Origin: Euclidia mi
Taxonomy: Eukaryota > Arthropoda > Insecta > Lepidoptera > Erebidae
Direction of reading: 5' to 3'
Assembly: GCA_944739405.2 (NCBI GenBank)
Contig: CALYKY020000262.1
Coordinates: 1-64,000, forward strand
Length of the DNA: 64,000 nucleotides
The notes beneath the pieces were generated by a model. The model was not told the origin of the DNA. It made no database searches and saw nothing but the letters and a program-made list of their open reading frames with translations. Shown here piece after piece: positions 1-11,331 of this stretch (within the stretch, counting starts at the first letter, position 1; every line of letters starts with the position of its first letter). The translations under genes were made by a program, and so were the position numbers.

Positions 1-1384
1 TTGTAATCCTTTAGAGTTTACTACGTAGCCCAAGTACTTCAATTCATCACGGAAGAATTTAGATTTTTCCAAGTTAATGGTAAGGTTGGCCGATTTTAAT
101 TTTTCGTATACTTTATTTAATAGTGACACATGAGCATTAAAGGATGGCGATATAAGCACGATATCATCTGAAAAAACGAATACAGAGTTTTCGAACTCAG
201 GACTGTTCGTAAACAAGTGATCCACCAAACGCTGTTGTGTCGCAGGCGCATTCGTTAAACCAAACAACATAGTCACAAATCTAAATGTTCCTCTAGTAGG
301 CACATAGAACGCAGTCTTATCACGATCACATTCGCGAAGAGGCGTCTGCCAAAAGGACTTAGATAAGTCTATACTACTTAGATATCTAGCGTTCCTAAGG
401 TTGTCTAAAATTTCGGATACGTAAGGTAGTTTGTACGCGTCTTTTTTAGTAATAGAATTAAGTTTCCGACTATCTAAACAAAACCTTAGTTTACCGTCCT
501 TCTTAGGCGTTAGTAAAATTGGTGACGACCACGGACTTTCGCATTTTTCTATCACTCCCAATGCAAGCATTTCGTCTAATTCGTCAATAATTATTTTTAA
601 TTTCGCCGGCGGTAACCTATAATATCTTTGGCGTATCGGCGCAGAATCGCCAGTGTCTATTGCATGTTCTATTAAGTGAGTTCGTCCTAAACCGGTTTTT
701 TCAGTAGAAATCGACTCGTATTGCTTTATAATTAACTTAGCAGTTCTCTGTTGTGACTCACTCAACTCACTAAAAGATTGCAATACGTTCGTGTTACTTA
801 GCTTATTTTCACCTAACACACTACACGGCAATGTTTTAGACATGCATACGGATGCGATATGGTTAGGCAGTAATTTGAATAGTTTCCAGAAATCGCTGCC
901 TAAAATTAAATTACTTGTAACTTCTGGAATAATATAAGCTTTCAATAAGTGGGTTTGGTTATTAAAAGTAGTGGGTAAGTTGATAAAACCGCGCGGCAAC
1001 AAGATATTTCCACCCGCGGACCGAATGGAATTAGTGTTGTGACACTGCTGTATTTCTTACCCGGTTTTAGTCATTACCTCCAGATGGGAGTTGTTACCTA
1101 AAATTGTAATGGCTGAACCGGAATCGAGCAATCCACAAATAGGTAAACTGTTAATCGTTACGTTAACATAGGGCCGTAGGTCATTTTTAGGTTTATTATC
1201 CAGGATCGAGGCGACGGAATAACTAGAGAAATACACTTTTAGAGTGTTTAGCCAATTTCTCCAATCATCTTTGTCAAAATTGGTTGAATAGGTTGTAGAA
1301 CCTAATTTAGATTTTGACACGCCCCGACCCTGACCAACTAGCTTTTTGGTTTCGTCGATTTACAGTTCGGGCAGTTAGGGTATG
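1..1384 (-). pseudogene. pol (protease and N-terminal reverse transcriptase), partial
   Basis: The protease lies at about 1057-1320 with the active-site motif DSGS after a short hydrophobic strand. A stop at about 1057 interrupts the frame, which then continues through a linker containing ILGSDFW into the reverse transcriptase (about 700-1). In the RT, the fingers motif SPWSSP, the DLSKSFWQ palm motif and the catalytic SDDI box can be read. The copy is cut by the window edge, so RNase H and integrase cannot be judged. Cleavage of Gag-Pol and cDNA synthesis are the family roles; this copy is inactive at least through the in-frame stop. Confidence 0.75.
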
Positions 1385-2718
1385 TCACATCCCTAAGGCC
1401 GCACTTGAAGCAAATTTCGAACCGATCGCGTTTGCATTCATTATTTCATTCAAACTGTGATCATTGATACGGCAGCGCGGGCAGTACTTGGACGTGACTA
1501 GAGCGACAGAGCTAGGTTTAGACTTAGGTTTGCTAGGTTCGTTGTTCTCAGTGTATTCGGACGTACCCTCTATAGTAGCAACGGGATAATTATTGTAGGA
1601 ATTATTACGCGCTCGGTTATTAGGTTTGAGACTGTAAGCTAGGTCTGGTGCCAACGTGTCGTTATTATAATACGGTTCGCGGAATTGAGAGTTCAAACAT
1701 TTCATCCGTTCGTAGTTTAAACATAACGTCTGCAGTGTTGCTATACTGTCTATTGAAGATATTGACGGAGCTAGCACTAGTGAGTAGCATGGACGTATGT
1801 TATGCAATAGAATGTCTAACTTTTCGCGTTCGGACAATCGCTTTGACGGTGACAGCCTAGCGAACAGCTGATTCATTATCGAGAGATAAATAATTATAGT
1901 TTCGGTAGCACCTTGAGTACGTCGGCGGATTTCATTTAATAACCGGTAGTCATAATCGTACGGTGTGAAATCGTCTATTAATTTAGTGGTGAGTTCTTCC
2001 CATGTATTGAAATATTCTTTTAGGCCGCGGTACCAGTGAACGCGTTACCGGTGAAAATTTCGGAGGCATATGATAAAATTTTAGTGGAAGGTAGATTACG
2101 CGCGGTTTGGAATTCGGTTACGCGTTGTAGGAACGCTCGGACGCATCCCGTACCGTCGTATTTTAGCTTAGACAGTTCGCTAACTCTCAAATGCTCGCAA
2201 TGCAATACTGGGATTAACCCTGCCTGCGTCGAGGTAGACGGCGCAGGTTGGGCCTCAGCCACAGCATCAGCTGAGCGAACACCTGCTTGTTCAATGGCGG
2301 ACAGCTCCGCCGAGAGCTTGTCGAACCGGCTGCACAATTCGGTTATTCGTTTTGAATACGCCGTAGGACGTTCCATCCTACGGAGTCTATGGAAAATGTG
2401 GTTGTGCAGTGCGGTAGACCTCCTAGCTAGGTTCGCGTCGTAAGAATTGGTTAATAAATTCACTCGCTTGGCCAGCTCAGAGACGGCCTCGCTAGCGCCC
2501 TCGAAGTCCACCGCTATGGCTAGACCCGACTCCAAAATGTCATCATTTGGAATGGCTTCCAGTAATTTAGGGAGCTGCTTCCGCAGACCTAGGACAGAGG
2601 TAGCCGGCTCCTCACCTCTAATCGCGACCTCGTAAGCTAACTCGTTCTTATTTAAAAGAAAGTATTTTATGGGGTGTGAGACCATTGTGTATGAAGGAGT
2701 ACCGCGTAAGTATAACAC
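1385..2718 (-). pseudogene. gag of the Ty3/Gypsy-type element, frameshifted
   Basis: Gag would form the capsid-like particle that packages the element RNA. The frame opens at the ATG at 2718, about 260 bp after the primer site, and runs for about 230 codons. At about 2030 a single missing base throws it out of frame; the same protein continues in another frame to about 1385. Its C-terminal part has a CPRC..H pair and, one frame over, a second CxxC..CxxC cluster, consistent with a nucleocapsid zinc-binding region, though not the usual single CCHC knuckle. Because of the shift the copy cannot make a full gag. Confidence 0.65.
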
Positions 2719-2975
2719 TACACACTACACTTAGTGCGCAAGCGTTCCGCCCTTACAAATGGCCTACTTTACGATTAGGCGTAAAAGTTTGACCGTTAGG
2801 ACTAATTAGAAAACATTAGATTCAAATTTGCGAACTAGTACGTAGTAGGTAGTTACACTAAAGGTAGACAATTAGTACAACAATACGTACCGGTTCACTG
2901 TAGCCGCACCTCCTCGCTTACAATAATGGAGACCTGCTAGAAGAGAACTCGAGCACGGAAAGCGAGACAATAACC

Positions 2976-2990
2976 CACTTTGGCGCCACT
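2976..2990 (-). other. tRNA primer binding site
   Basis: The minus strand reads TGGCGCCAAAGTGGG one base past the LTR end. It resembles the tRNA-Lys-type primer site TGGCGCCCAACGTGGG used by many insect gypsy-like elements, with a one-base deletion and one substitution. Confidence 0.6.
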
Positions 2991-2991
2991 G

Positions 2992-3695
2992 TAACGGGTT
3001 CTGGTAGTAAAACGCAGTACGAGGTTCTATGCGTTTATTTGCCGAGTATTGCCTCGCTTCCTATGCCGAGTATGACCGACCAACAACACGACACTGGCCT
3101 GAACACTAAGGGCTGCAGTCTCCCACGCTGTTCCCTCCGGTAGTGTGTAGGCAGGCTGCTCGAAGGCTGCGCGTAGCGGTAGATCCTCGCAGGCCGTTGG
3201 TTCAGCGGGCAGACGCCGGCGGTGCGAGTACGAGGAGCAGGGCAGGCCAGACTCTTCGGCAGAAGTGACGTCGAAGGCGATGCAGGAAGTGTAGCGGTCT
3301 AGGAGCGTAGCCGAAGTCTTAAGGTGAACCTGGAACCTGAAGGAAAGCAGCATTAGGAGAGCCACAACCAATAGAGTCAGGCAGGCGGCGTCAGCCGGCC
3401 TCAGCTAGCAGGTAGAGAGATGGGCAGTACGCTAACGCAGTAAATGTAGTAACTTACCCACAGCTGGGACCAGGATACACGTATGAAGTAGTATAATTAT
3501 AGATATAGCGGTATAGAATTTAGTAGCGGTAGTAGGTTAGTGTAGCCTTTATATACCGGGCCCTCCATCAGTTCGTGTCGGCGCATTACCAAATATAGGC
3601 AAAACTTACGAGCGCGGACGATGGCCTTCTCCGATTGGCCGAGCGTATGGACGGTATTATGACGTACTCTCGGTAGGTACCGGTCATACGCCACA
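2992..3695 (-). repeat. 5' LTR of the Ty3/Gypsy-type element
   Basis: On the minus strand this 704-bp segment begins TGTGGCG and ends GTTACA, giving TGT..ACA termini, and is followed after one base by the primer binding site. Its outer end is fixed independently: the LINE reading frame starts immediately outside 3695. The matching 3' LTR is off the window, so the length is inferred from one copy only. Open frames inside it (for example 3027-3371) look like chance. Confidence 0.7.
3546..3556 (-). promoter_or_regulatory. TATA box in LTR U3
   Basis: The minus strand reads GGTATATAAAGG here, about 140 bp into the LTR, which suits a U3 promoter. Position and motif only; the transcription start is not identified. 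Confidence 0.5.
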
Positions 3696-4697
3696 ACTTT
3701 TAATAGAACTACTCCTATAAGTAAGATTTGAAATCTACTAAAAATGTTCAAAGGTATAAGAGCTGGTAATAAATCATATAAAGATGAGTTTTTTTCTCAA
3801 TTTCTAGATAAATTATCTGACAATAGCAATCTAAATAATATTAATAGTTTAGGCAATATTTTCGAATTAAAAAATGATAATCCAAATTCAAAATTTTTGC
3901 TAGATCCTTTTAAATGGTCTAAATTTAAAATGAGTTTGTTATCTCGGCAAGACACTACACCTGGTTTAGATGATTTCCCCTATTGTACTTTTAAAAATTT
4001 AGATGAATCAGCACAAAAAATATTTCTTAATATTCTTAATTTACTTTGGCATTGTAAATGTATTCCACAATCATGGAAAACACAATGTGTCATTCCGATA
4101 CTCAAAGCAGATAAACCTTTAGAGCTTGCCAGCTCTTATAGACCAATATCACTGATTTCATGTCTAGGTAAATTATTTGAAAACATGATTAAAAATCGTT
4201 TGGATTAGTATATGGAATCTAACGGCATCCTTCCGCATGTACTATATGGATTTCGTCGAGGGCGAAGTTGTGCAGACAGCTTCACTTCCTTAATTTCAGA
4301 CCTGAAACATGCTAAGGATAATAAGTTACACACTGTTTGTGTATTTTTAAATGTGCAAAGTGCTTTTGACAGTCTAGATCCGGCTATACTTGTACAAGTT
4401 ATGTCTAGGTTAGGTGTGCCTGGTCAACTATGTAAATGGATATATCATTTTTTGAATAGTAGAACACTTTATGTAAGGCATAATAATACATTGCATGGTC
4501 CAAAATGTGCATCTAAGGGTACAATGCAGGGTGCTACACTATCTCCTTTGTTATACAATATATATACAAGTTAAATCTGTAAATTTGTAAATAGTAATGA
4601 AGATATTTTGCAGTTTGCTAATGATATTGTTTTGTACAGTAGTAATTATAATGTAGAAATTGCAATAGACAATATTAACAGAGCCTTATCCCAACTA

Positions 4698-5716
4698 AAT
4701 GGGTCGTACACGGATTGGTTTACCATCGAAACAGGTGTTAGACAGGGATGTGTAGCGTCGCCGTGGCTGTTCAACCTCTTCATGGACAGTTGTTTGCAAG
4801 ATTTGAAAAATAGTGACTGTGGATTAAGGATGAATGAGTTACTTGTCAAATGCCTCCTTTATGCTGATGATCAGGTTATACTTGCGTCTTCAGCGGGGGA
4901 GTTGCAGGAGATGGTAACAATCATGCATGGTGCGTTAGAGAGGAAGGAAATGAAAGTAAGTAAAACGAAAGTTATGGTTTTTGAAAAGGAGGAATGCGTT
5001 ACGGCTTGTAATGTTATGATCGATGGACAGCGAGTGGAGCAAGTGAATGAGTTTGTATATTTAGGTACGCTGTTTACAAGAGATGGTAAGAATGTAGAAG
5101 ATATTGAAAGAAGAGTTAATGCAGGTAATAGAGTGAATGGAGCTCTGAAGGCGTTTATGAATAGCCAAAACGTGTCCAAAAAGGCACGTTTGGCTGTCCA
5201 TAGAGGTGTGTTAGTACCTACTCTTATGTATGGTAGTGATAGTTGGGTATGGCAGAAGAGTCATGAAAGTAGAATAAATGCTGTAGAAATGAGAGAACTG
5301 CGAAGTATGTGTGGTGTTTCTTTGACTGACAGAGTAAAGAATTGTGTGATAAGAGAGTCTTGTGGGGTAAAAGAAGATGTAGTGACAAGCATCGAGAAAG
5401 GTATGCTAAGATGGTTTGGGCACGAGGAGAGGATGGATGACGAAAGACTGACCAAGCAGATATATAAGGCAAGTGTGAAAGGGACAGGACGAAGGGGAAG
5501 ACCTAGGCGGACGTTCTCTGACCAGATTGGAGACATCCTAAAAACAGGACAGGTTAGAAGCACCCTGAACAGAAGAGCATGCATGAGGAATCTGATGGGA
5601 GTGAATGAAGCAAGAGAGATATGTCAAGATCGTTGCAAATGGCGCTCCGTAGTCTCTGCCTACCCCTCCGGGAAACAGGCGTGAGTCTATGTATGTATGT
5701 ATGTATGTCCCAACTA
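4698..5716 (+). mobile_element. RTE-clade LINE, 5'-truncated, with 9-bp target duplication
   Basis: This insert is flanked by TCCCAACTA at 4689-4697 and again at 5708-5716, a target-site duplication. It ends in an (ATGT)n microsatellite right after the ORF stop, as RTE elements with tiny 3' UTRs do. The outer LINE frame joins seamlessly across it (..RALSQL then FHYYND..). The 3' terminal sequence TGCCTACCCCTCCGGGAAAC matches the tail of the SINE at 11528-11578. It is missing the endonuclease and the first part of RT, as expected of incomplete target-primed reverse transcription. Confidence 0.9.
4699..5684 (+). pseudogene. RTE reverse transcriptase, C-terminal half, open
   Basis: The frame contains ETGVRQGC, SPWLFN, the catalytic box YADDQVILA, FVYLGTLF, the thumb-like MYGSDSWVWQ, and MLRWFGHEERM, ending SAYPSGKQA at the stop. 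This pattern is the widespread lepidopteran RTE family often annotated as endonuclease-reverse transcriptase. The remaining 328 codons are uninterrupted, unlike the surrounding LINE, so this insertion is younger. By chance the frame stays open upstream into the host LINE from 4608, producing an apparent 358-aa fusion that should not be taken as a gene. With the N-terminal half missing it cannot be functional by itself. Confidence 0.85.
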
Positions 5717-6306
5717 TTTCACTATTACAATGATGTGGTACATTTAAAAATTAATCCCTCCAAAAGCAGTGCCATGATATTTGGAAATGAGAACACAAAT
5801 TCAAAAGTAATATATAACGGAGAATTTATAAATCCAGTGAATGTGAAGAAATTTTTAGGCATAGTATTAGATAGGAAATTAACCTTTGAGGAACATATTG
5901 AAACCATATCAAAAATGCTCTTAAAGGATTAAATGTAATAAAATGTCTTGCAGGCGTTACATGGGGAACTGACCCGAAAATATTGTCAACTTTGTATAAA
6001 AGTATAGTTAGAAGTCATTTTGATTATAGTTCACTAGTGTATATAAATAGTACTCATGTAAATAAACGAGATCTATTGCAGAACAGGGCTTTGAGAACAA
6101 TTTCTGGTGCAATGTGCTCTTTTCCCATAAGGGCCATGGAAGTGGAGACTAAAATAATGCCCCTAATTTTGAGACGCATTCTACTTGCAGAGAGATTCTG
6201 TCTTAAATTAATTGCTGCAAATAACAAGAAAATAATAAACAAAATAGTACCTTCTATATATAGAAATCCTGGACCTCTAACAACAGAAGAGATTCTATTA
6301 AATGGT

Positions 6307-6459
6307 CTCTGGGTGTTTCTATGTATAATATGTATGTATTTACAAAAAAAAAAGTATATATGTATGTTTATCCATTATCTAATACCCATAGTACAAGCTC
6401 TGCTTAGTTTGGGACTAGATGGTGTTGTGTGAATGCGGTAGAATATTATTATTATTATT
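6307..6459 (+). mobile_element. Small (TTA)n-tailed retroposon fragment in the LINE
   Basis: About 153 bp containing AGTTTGGGACTAGATGG and ending in a (TTA)n run. ATTCTATTAAATGGT at 6292-6306 and ATTCTCTTGAATGGT at 6460-6474 look like a 15-bp target duplication with two later differences. Removing the insert and one repeat restores the LINE frame (LLNG then KSPTLSK). The end resembles a LINE 3' UTR common in moths; the family is not named. Confidence 0.75.
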
Positions 6460-7720
6460 ATTCTCTTGAATGGTAAATCCCCAACATTGTCCAAAATATT
6501 GCTTGAAACAGAAAACAGTTTTACTGGTATTAGAAAACAATGCCCATGGCTATGTTACTCCTTTTCTTATCAGTGTATTACACCCAGTTAAAGAATTGCA
6601 AAATCCCATCAATAACAATTTAGATATGTTACAGTTCATGGCAGATAATAAGAATTATTATGTTATTTACACTGATGGCAGTAAGGGAAGTGATTATGTG
6701 CGTGCTGCTATATATGATCCACAAGTTCAATTCTCTCAAAGCTTTGTTCTACACGATACATGCACCATATTCACTGCAGAGGCATATGCGGTTTATCAGG
6801 CATTAAAACATATTCGCCAAATTAACAATAGCAAATACTTTTTTATTGTTTCTGATTCACTGAGTTTGATTAAAGCCTTAACTAACCTTACAGTTTCTTT
6901 TAAGACAAATTATATTCTCTATTTCATCAAAGAAATAATTTATCAATATGACCTTATGCACAAAAAAATGCTTTTCTATGGGTACCTTCACACCGAGGTA
7001 TCTCTGGCAATAAAAATAGAAGAAAATAGTTGATAAAACCGCATATGAAGGTAGTAATGCTATTGATGTTAGAAATGCAATGGACATTCCTATGACTGAC
7101 TTCCTGCAATGTATTAATGAAAATGTTTGTAACTTATGGTTCGAATTGTGGAAGAAAGACCAAGACACTAAAGGAAAATTTTACGGCCGTATTCAAGAAG
7201 AATTACCTGTAGACCCTGGTACAATAGATTGAAGGAAGCCAGCCGAGACTTTATCACTACGATAAATAGATTGCGCTTTGGCCATAATACTGCTCCGTCA
7301 CACCTTGCTAGACTTGGCATTATTACAAGCAATACATGCCCACATTGTGAATCCCAAGAAGGAACCGTTGATCATCTTGTCTTTGACTGTCAAAATTTCC
7401 TGCTTGACAGATTAGTGTTGGCTAGTAAACTCAGTGATGTGAATATTAAGTGCGATTCTTTCTCCCGCCCGCCGCCACTCGAAGAGTTACTGAAAGACAA
7501 AAACACTTACAAACCGATATATAAATACATTAAAAATACTGTTAAAACAATTTAAAAATTAAGTGATTGTGCAGTGTCCGTTAAAATAAAATAAGACTTG
7601 ACCAAATAAAAAAAAATAAAAAAAAAAATAAAGGTCCAACTACCAGGTCATAAAATTCCTAAAAAACAAAAAAAAACAAACTGTAATTCGGATGTCACTG
7701 GCAATATATAAATTTGAATT

Positions 7721-7937
7721 TACTAGTCGACCAAGCCAACTAGACGAATGTCAACGTGACAAAATTCAACATAATTCAATAATTATAATCCATAAATTCC
7801 TAGTACCGACTGCAGGCACATTGTACGTTCACACGCCGCGTTTGCACGTTACGATAAATAATTTCTGGATTATAATTGTTGAATTATGTTGAATTTTGTC
7901 ACGTTGACATTCGTCTAGTTGGCTTGGTCGACTAGTA
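7721..7937. mobile_element. Hairpin MITE with 78-bp inverted arms
   Basis: The left arm (7721-7798) and right arm (7860-7937) are reverse complements with two mismatches in 78, around a 61-bp loop. The arms start CTAGTCGACCAAGCCAAC and are bounded by TA on each side (7721-7722, 7936-7937), which would suit a Tc1/mariner-type TA target duplication. There is no coding capacity. High arm identity suggests a young copy or conversion between the arms. Confidence 0.8.
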
Positions 7938-8181
7938 GAGTATTTTATTATTTTGTTTTATTGTTTTTTCGCTGATTTTTTTTTTTATGTTTTCATTACT
8001 ATATATTGAATCATCATTCAGTGAACTTGCGTTTTACTCCTCTCCCGGTGGCCTTTTCCAATAGGCTCAGGCTACGGTACTGCAAAACCAGTAAAGTCGA
8101 TATAAAATAACTAGCTTTCGCCCGCACCTTCGTCCACGTATACTTATTTCGGAGAAATAGATTTGCGAAATAAAAGAAGAA
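7938..8181. other. Unassigned; fragment of a dispersed repeat
   Basis: A short stretch at about 8107-8140 reading CTAGCTTTCGCCCGCACCTT resembles a motif scattered through many lepidopteran genomes. Nothing else is recognised here. Confidence 0.3.
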
Positions 8182-9120
8182 TTGAATAATTTAAAGGTGA
8201 AATTTATGGCACGTGGAATTCGACTTACCGCATTCTTACTGGTAGAAGAGCAAGCATTGTGTGTCGTAAATGAAAATAAGCCGTCCGATCGCTATCAAGA
8301 GTGGATGGAATCACGTCAAGAAAGATTGCCATTTCTTCAAGAAGTTTCAGCACAAAGATGGTGGTGGTACTGTACACACCGTACAAACCATGACGAGTAA
8401 CAATGACAAGGACGGTTTTGTCTTTATGCTATCATAACGTAAGTTGTGTGCTTCGCAACAAAATATTCATAATATTTGTTTTCTTTGAGATTCTGGAGCA
8501 ACTGATAATATGTCAATAAGTGTCCCGTTCCATAAAAAAATGGCGTTTCTAAAATTGGTACATAAATGGAAAGGACAAATTGATATTACAACTAATTTTT
8601 ACAATCCATAAATATGGTGGCTGATTTTGTGGCAAAGAACGAGAAATTGTTGATTAATAAGTTCTATAATTATATTGTATATAAATATATAACGGGTGTG
8701 AGTTTCTTTCAAATGAGTTCAATGATTTTTTTTGTACCTTATATCAGTACCCTATAATTCCACAATAAAATGGCGAAACAGAGCGGATGATTCGTACCCT
8801 AACCGAAGTGGCACGAACACTGGTTACAAGTACGAAGTTAGATACCTTTTACCTTGAAAGTAAAGTTGTTTTAACAGCTATGTATCTAACAAATTGATTA
8901 TCTACAAAAGCTCTGGTAAATAAAACACCACATGAAAAGTGGAATGGCAGAAAACCTTAAATAAATAAATTTAAGATGTTCAATACTACTGCTTACGTAA
9001 ATAAAAAATATAGAAAATAAAAATAAATTGACGAATAGTTAAGTGGTTATATACTTAACCAATTAAAAATAATGTAATTACATAAAAATAGATCGAGGTG
9101 TTCAATTTTCTTGACAAATT
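8182..9120 (+). pseudogene. Decayed Copia-type LTR retrotransposon (gag end, protease, integrase)
   Basis: No long frame survives, but Copia landmarks can be read in order. A 72-codon frame at 8182-8400 could be the gag C-terminus, followed by a damaged zinc knuckle (CYHNVSC). DSGATD at 8489-8506 is the Copia protease active site. From 8691 one frame reads NGCEFLSNEFNDF, then IPQ, a stop, NGETERM, YLTN, a stop, and TKALVNKTPHEKWNGRKP, which is the Copia integrase catalytic core ending. The part between protease and integrase is deleted, and no RT or LTRs are seen. It is a relic with several stops (for example 8766-8768). The 5' boundary and the gag assignment are uncertain; the integrase reading is firm. 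Confidence 0.7.
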
Positions 9121-10173
9121 TTGAACAATCACGGCCAAAACGTAGCAGCAGTGAAATCATCATTAATACAACTTAAATTAGTAAGCCCGGCAATGATTTA
9201 GCAAAGCTAATAATTGAAAATCAACAACAAAGCTTCTTGAACCATAATACGTCAAAAAACAGTTAACCTAGCAATTAAAAGCGTAGTGAAAGATTACTCA
9301 ATATAGCCCCGCAAGTAAAAAACAATCCTAATTAATATTTATCCATATCCACCCAGCCATTAACTATTTATTATAAATAATATTTTAATAGAACTGATTC
9401 TGATAAGTTGTGTACTATGTTGCTTTGCGATAACGCGAGTGCATCTATCATCTATCATAAAATGCTTATATTAAGACAAAAATTAAAGATATTTTCATCA
9501 AACATGGCGTAAAAATATACTTTAATAATTCCTGTTTTACATCCACGAAAATCCTTAGCAAAGTATAATTCATAAAAAGATGACGAAAGATGAAACAACA
9601 TTTTGCTTTGACAGACACCGTCGGCCGCCAACTCAAGCAGACTTGTTTTGTAAATAAAAATGGTAATTCTGCTCCCGAAAATGTTCATACATAATGAGTG
9701 TATATTATTTGTGTAAGTGGTTTGCATCCCTTTACCCGTTATCTGGGAAACACACACGTTTGAATACAGAGGAGCTCGAGCCACAAAGACAGTGACTGAC
9801 ATGACAGGTCGAACATTTCACAGTTGCTGAGAAACTTTGGAGGTAAACCGAGCTATATATATGCGATATAAGCTTACTGCTAAATCAAGAGGCTTAGTAA
9901 GCATGCAGTTTACCTAAATGTCAAATTTTAAGTATAATAAACCGAATACCCATTATTTTACTACTATTTCATGTATAAAGTTAGTGTTAGAATCCCTTCT
10001 TAAAGTCTGTGTTTTTGGACTGTAAGTCTCTTATTTTACTTTGCGCAGTAGAAATAGTTCCCGTGTTGCAAAAGACTTACATAGCACTTCTAAAAAACAG
10101 GTGGTAGCTGAAAAACATTAGTTGTAAGTCAGATCCTTCCAACCTATACAGGCATCTGCCTGTTTAAAGGCGG
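9121..10173. other. No gene recognised
   Basis: AT-rich sequence with short chance frames only; the longest (9455-9802, minus) shows no family motif. Confidence 0.6.
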
Positions 10174-10272
10174 AGTCTATTTATTTATTTATACACTGAA
10201 CTGTGTACAGGTTGACTTAATGCCTTGGGCATTATCCGCCAGTCTGCCTTTGAGCGGTGCTGAGAAACGTAG
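10174..10272 (-). repeat. LINE 3'-UTR fragment
   Basis: A TTTATTTATTTAT run followed by ACTTAATGCCTTGGGCATTA resembles the 3' UTR of Jockey/CR1-group LINEs of moths read from the tail inwards. Only about 100 bp is left; recognition is from memory. Confidence 0.4.
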
Positions 10273-11331
10273 TAGGTGTATTAAATACTTACTATAATTA
10301 TAATATAGGTACAATAATATAATTCTTAAATAAATGTACATGCATACACTATACATATATGAGTTTAGCATGTGTTTTCGTAGTAATTATGAGGCTTGTA
10401 GTCAGGTAGCCTACTCGTTCGTTAAGCAATATACGTTATTTTTGAACAATTTTGTTTTGCTATCTTTGCTCTGATGGTATAATAACTCCTTATTCAAAGA
10501 ATTAACAATGCCCCAATCAACCGACTGATGCTAAGTATTCACTTAACATTAGGTCTACCATATTATTGTAGTTTGTCACCTTGTTTTAGCTTGTTACCTT
10601 GCTAATATAAAAAATATAACTTCGCAAAAATATCTCCAGTTTGGTATCTACGCCTACTTAAAGTTTTGTATTAGTAACTTAGTTATTGGATCATACAAAG
10701 ATATCTTTAGTGATTTTCCTTTCTTACTTATATCCCTTGAGAATATGACCCTAGAACGAGAGTGTCGGGTATACCTACATGATTCCGTACTTAAAAGAAG
10801 TAAGTGGTGTTGTTTTTGGTTGAATTTCAATATACATTTATCCTTAAATGAGTTGAAATTTTCTTTTGGGTTAAAAGTGCCAAAAAAGAAACACTGCTTA
10901 TAACATCAACGACGGGGGATTTCACTATACTATATGGGATGTTGTTAAATCTATGATCTGCATCATATTCCAAATCATGGCACATTATGCAGACGCCGTA
11001 ACAGCCACTCCAATTCAACTCCAAGTGACTTATCATTAAAATACCGCCTAATCGAAGGTTGAATAATATATATCATTACGTCAAAATAAAATGGCAACAC
11101 CACGCTGTCAGCACGCTTGCCACTACCTTTCAATTTCAAGATTTTGATGTCATGGTGTCGGCGTTGCTGATACAGTACGATCTTAAGGGGCGATAAGTAT
11201 TATTGAACCGTGTCATTCAACTAATCTTTAAATCGCGTACTTATAACATAACTGTATCAGTACTGTATACCATTATATCGATGATGTGTACATATTTAAT
11301 TTGTTAGCTATATTCGCAAAGGAAAAGTTTA
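10273..11331. other. No gene recognised
   Basis: Nothing beyond short random open frames and AT-rich sequence. Confidence 0.6.

Larger units (their letters stand above)
1..3695 (-). mobile_element. Ty3/Gypsy-type LTR retrotransposon, 5' LTR to mid reverse transcriptase
   Basis: Reading on the minus strand from right to left there is an LTR (3695-2992), a primer binding site, a leader, a gag-like frame starting at 2718, a Cys-rich segment, an aspartic protease with a DSGS active-site motif, and a reverse transcriptase that runs off the left edge. The order LTR-PBS-gag-PR-RT is that of Metaviridae (Ty3/Gypsy); BEL elements share the order but the RT here has gypsy-like spacing. The RT box reads SDDI. 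RNase H, integrase and the 3' LTR lie outside the window. Its right edge lands inside a LINE reading frame (see 3696-7640), so it inserted into that LINE. At least one frameshift and one stop make this copy defective. The clade within Ty3/Gypsy is not assigned. Confidence 0.85.
3696..7556 (+). pseudogene. ORF2 of the I-type LINE (RT, RNase H, Cys-His C-terminus)
   Basis: Before insertions the frame reads TTPISKI, then one stop where a Trp is expected, then RT motifs: PGLDDFPY, SSYRPISLIS, YGFRRGRSCADSF, a palm strand QSAFDSLDP, and MQGATLSPLLYN. The catalytic box reads QFANDIVL, so the first Asp of the usual xADD pair is Asn. RT resumes after the RTE insert with INPSKSSAMIF and VKKFLGIVLD. 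RNase H lies at about 6650-7020 with YTDGSKG, TAEAYA and VSDSLS, carrying the expected D, E and D. The C-terminal segment (7229-7555) has CPHC..H..C. Stops at 4207, 4573 and elsewhere disable it. Confidence 0.8.
3696..7640 (+). mobile_element. I-type LINE (RT plus RNase H), 5' part missing, three later insertions
   Basis: The plus strand encodes a LINE reverse transcriptase, an RNase H domain and a C-terminal CxxC..H..C motif, then ends in an A-rich tail (about 7605-7632). RNase H downstream of RT is typical of the I superclade (I, R1, Loa, Outcast groups). The left end is interrupted by the LTR element. Inside it sit an RTE fragment (4698-5716) and a small (TTA)n-tailed insert (6307-6459), and removing each restores the LINE reading frame exactly. 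Many stops and shifts make it an old, dead copy. Confidence 0.85.

Noticed and set aside
3027..3371. 114-codon minus-strand frame in the LTR
   Set aside because: It lies within the GC-richer U5/R part of an LTR and has no gag or envelope features.
4871..5584. Minus-strand frames of 80-107 codons
   Set aside because: Antisense to the RTE reverse transcriptase.
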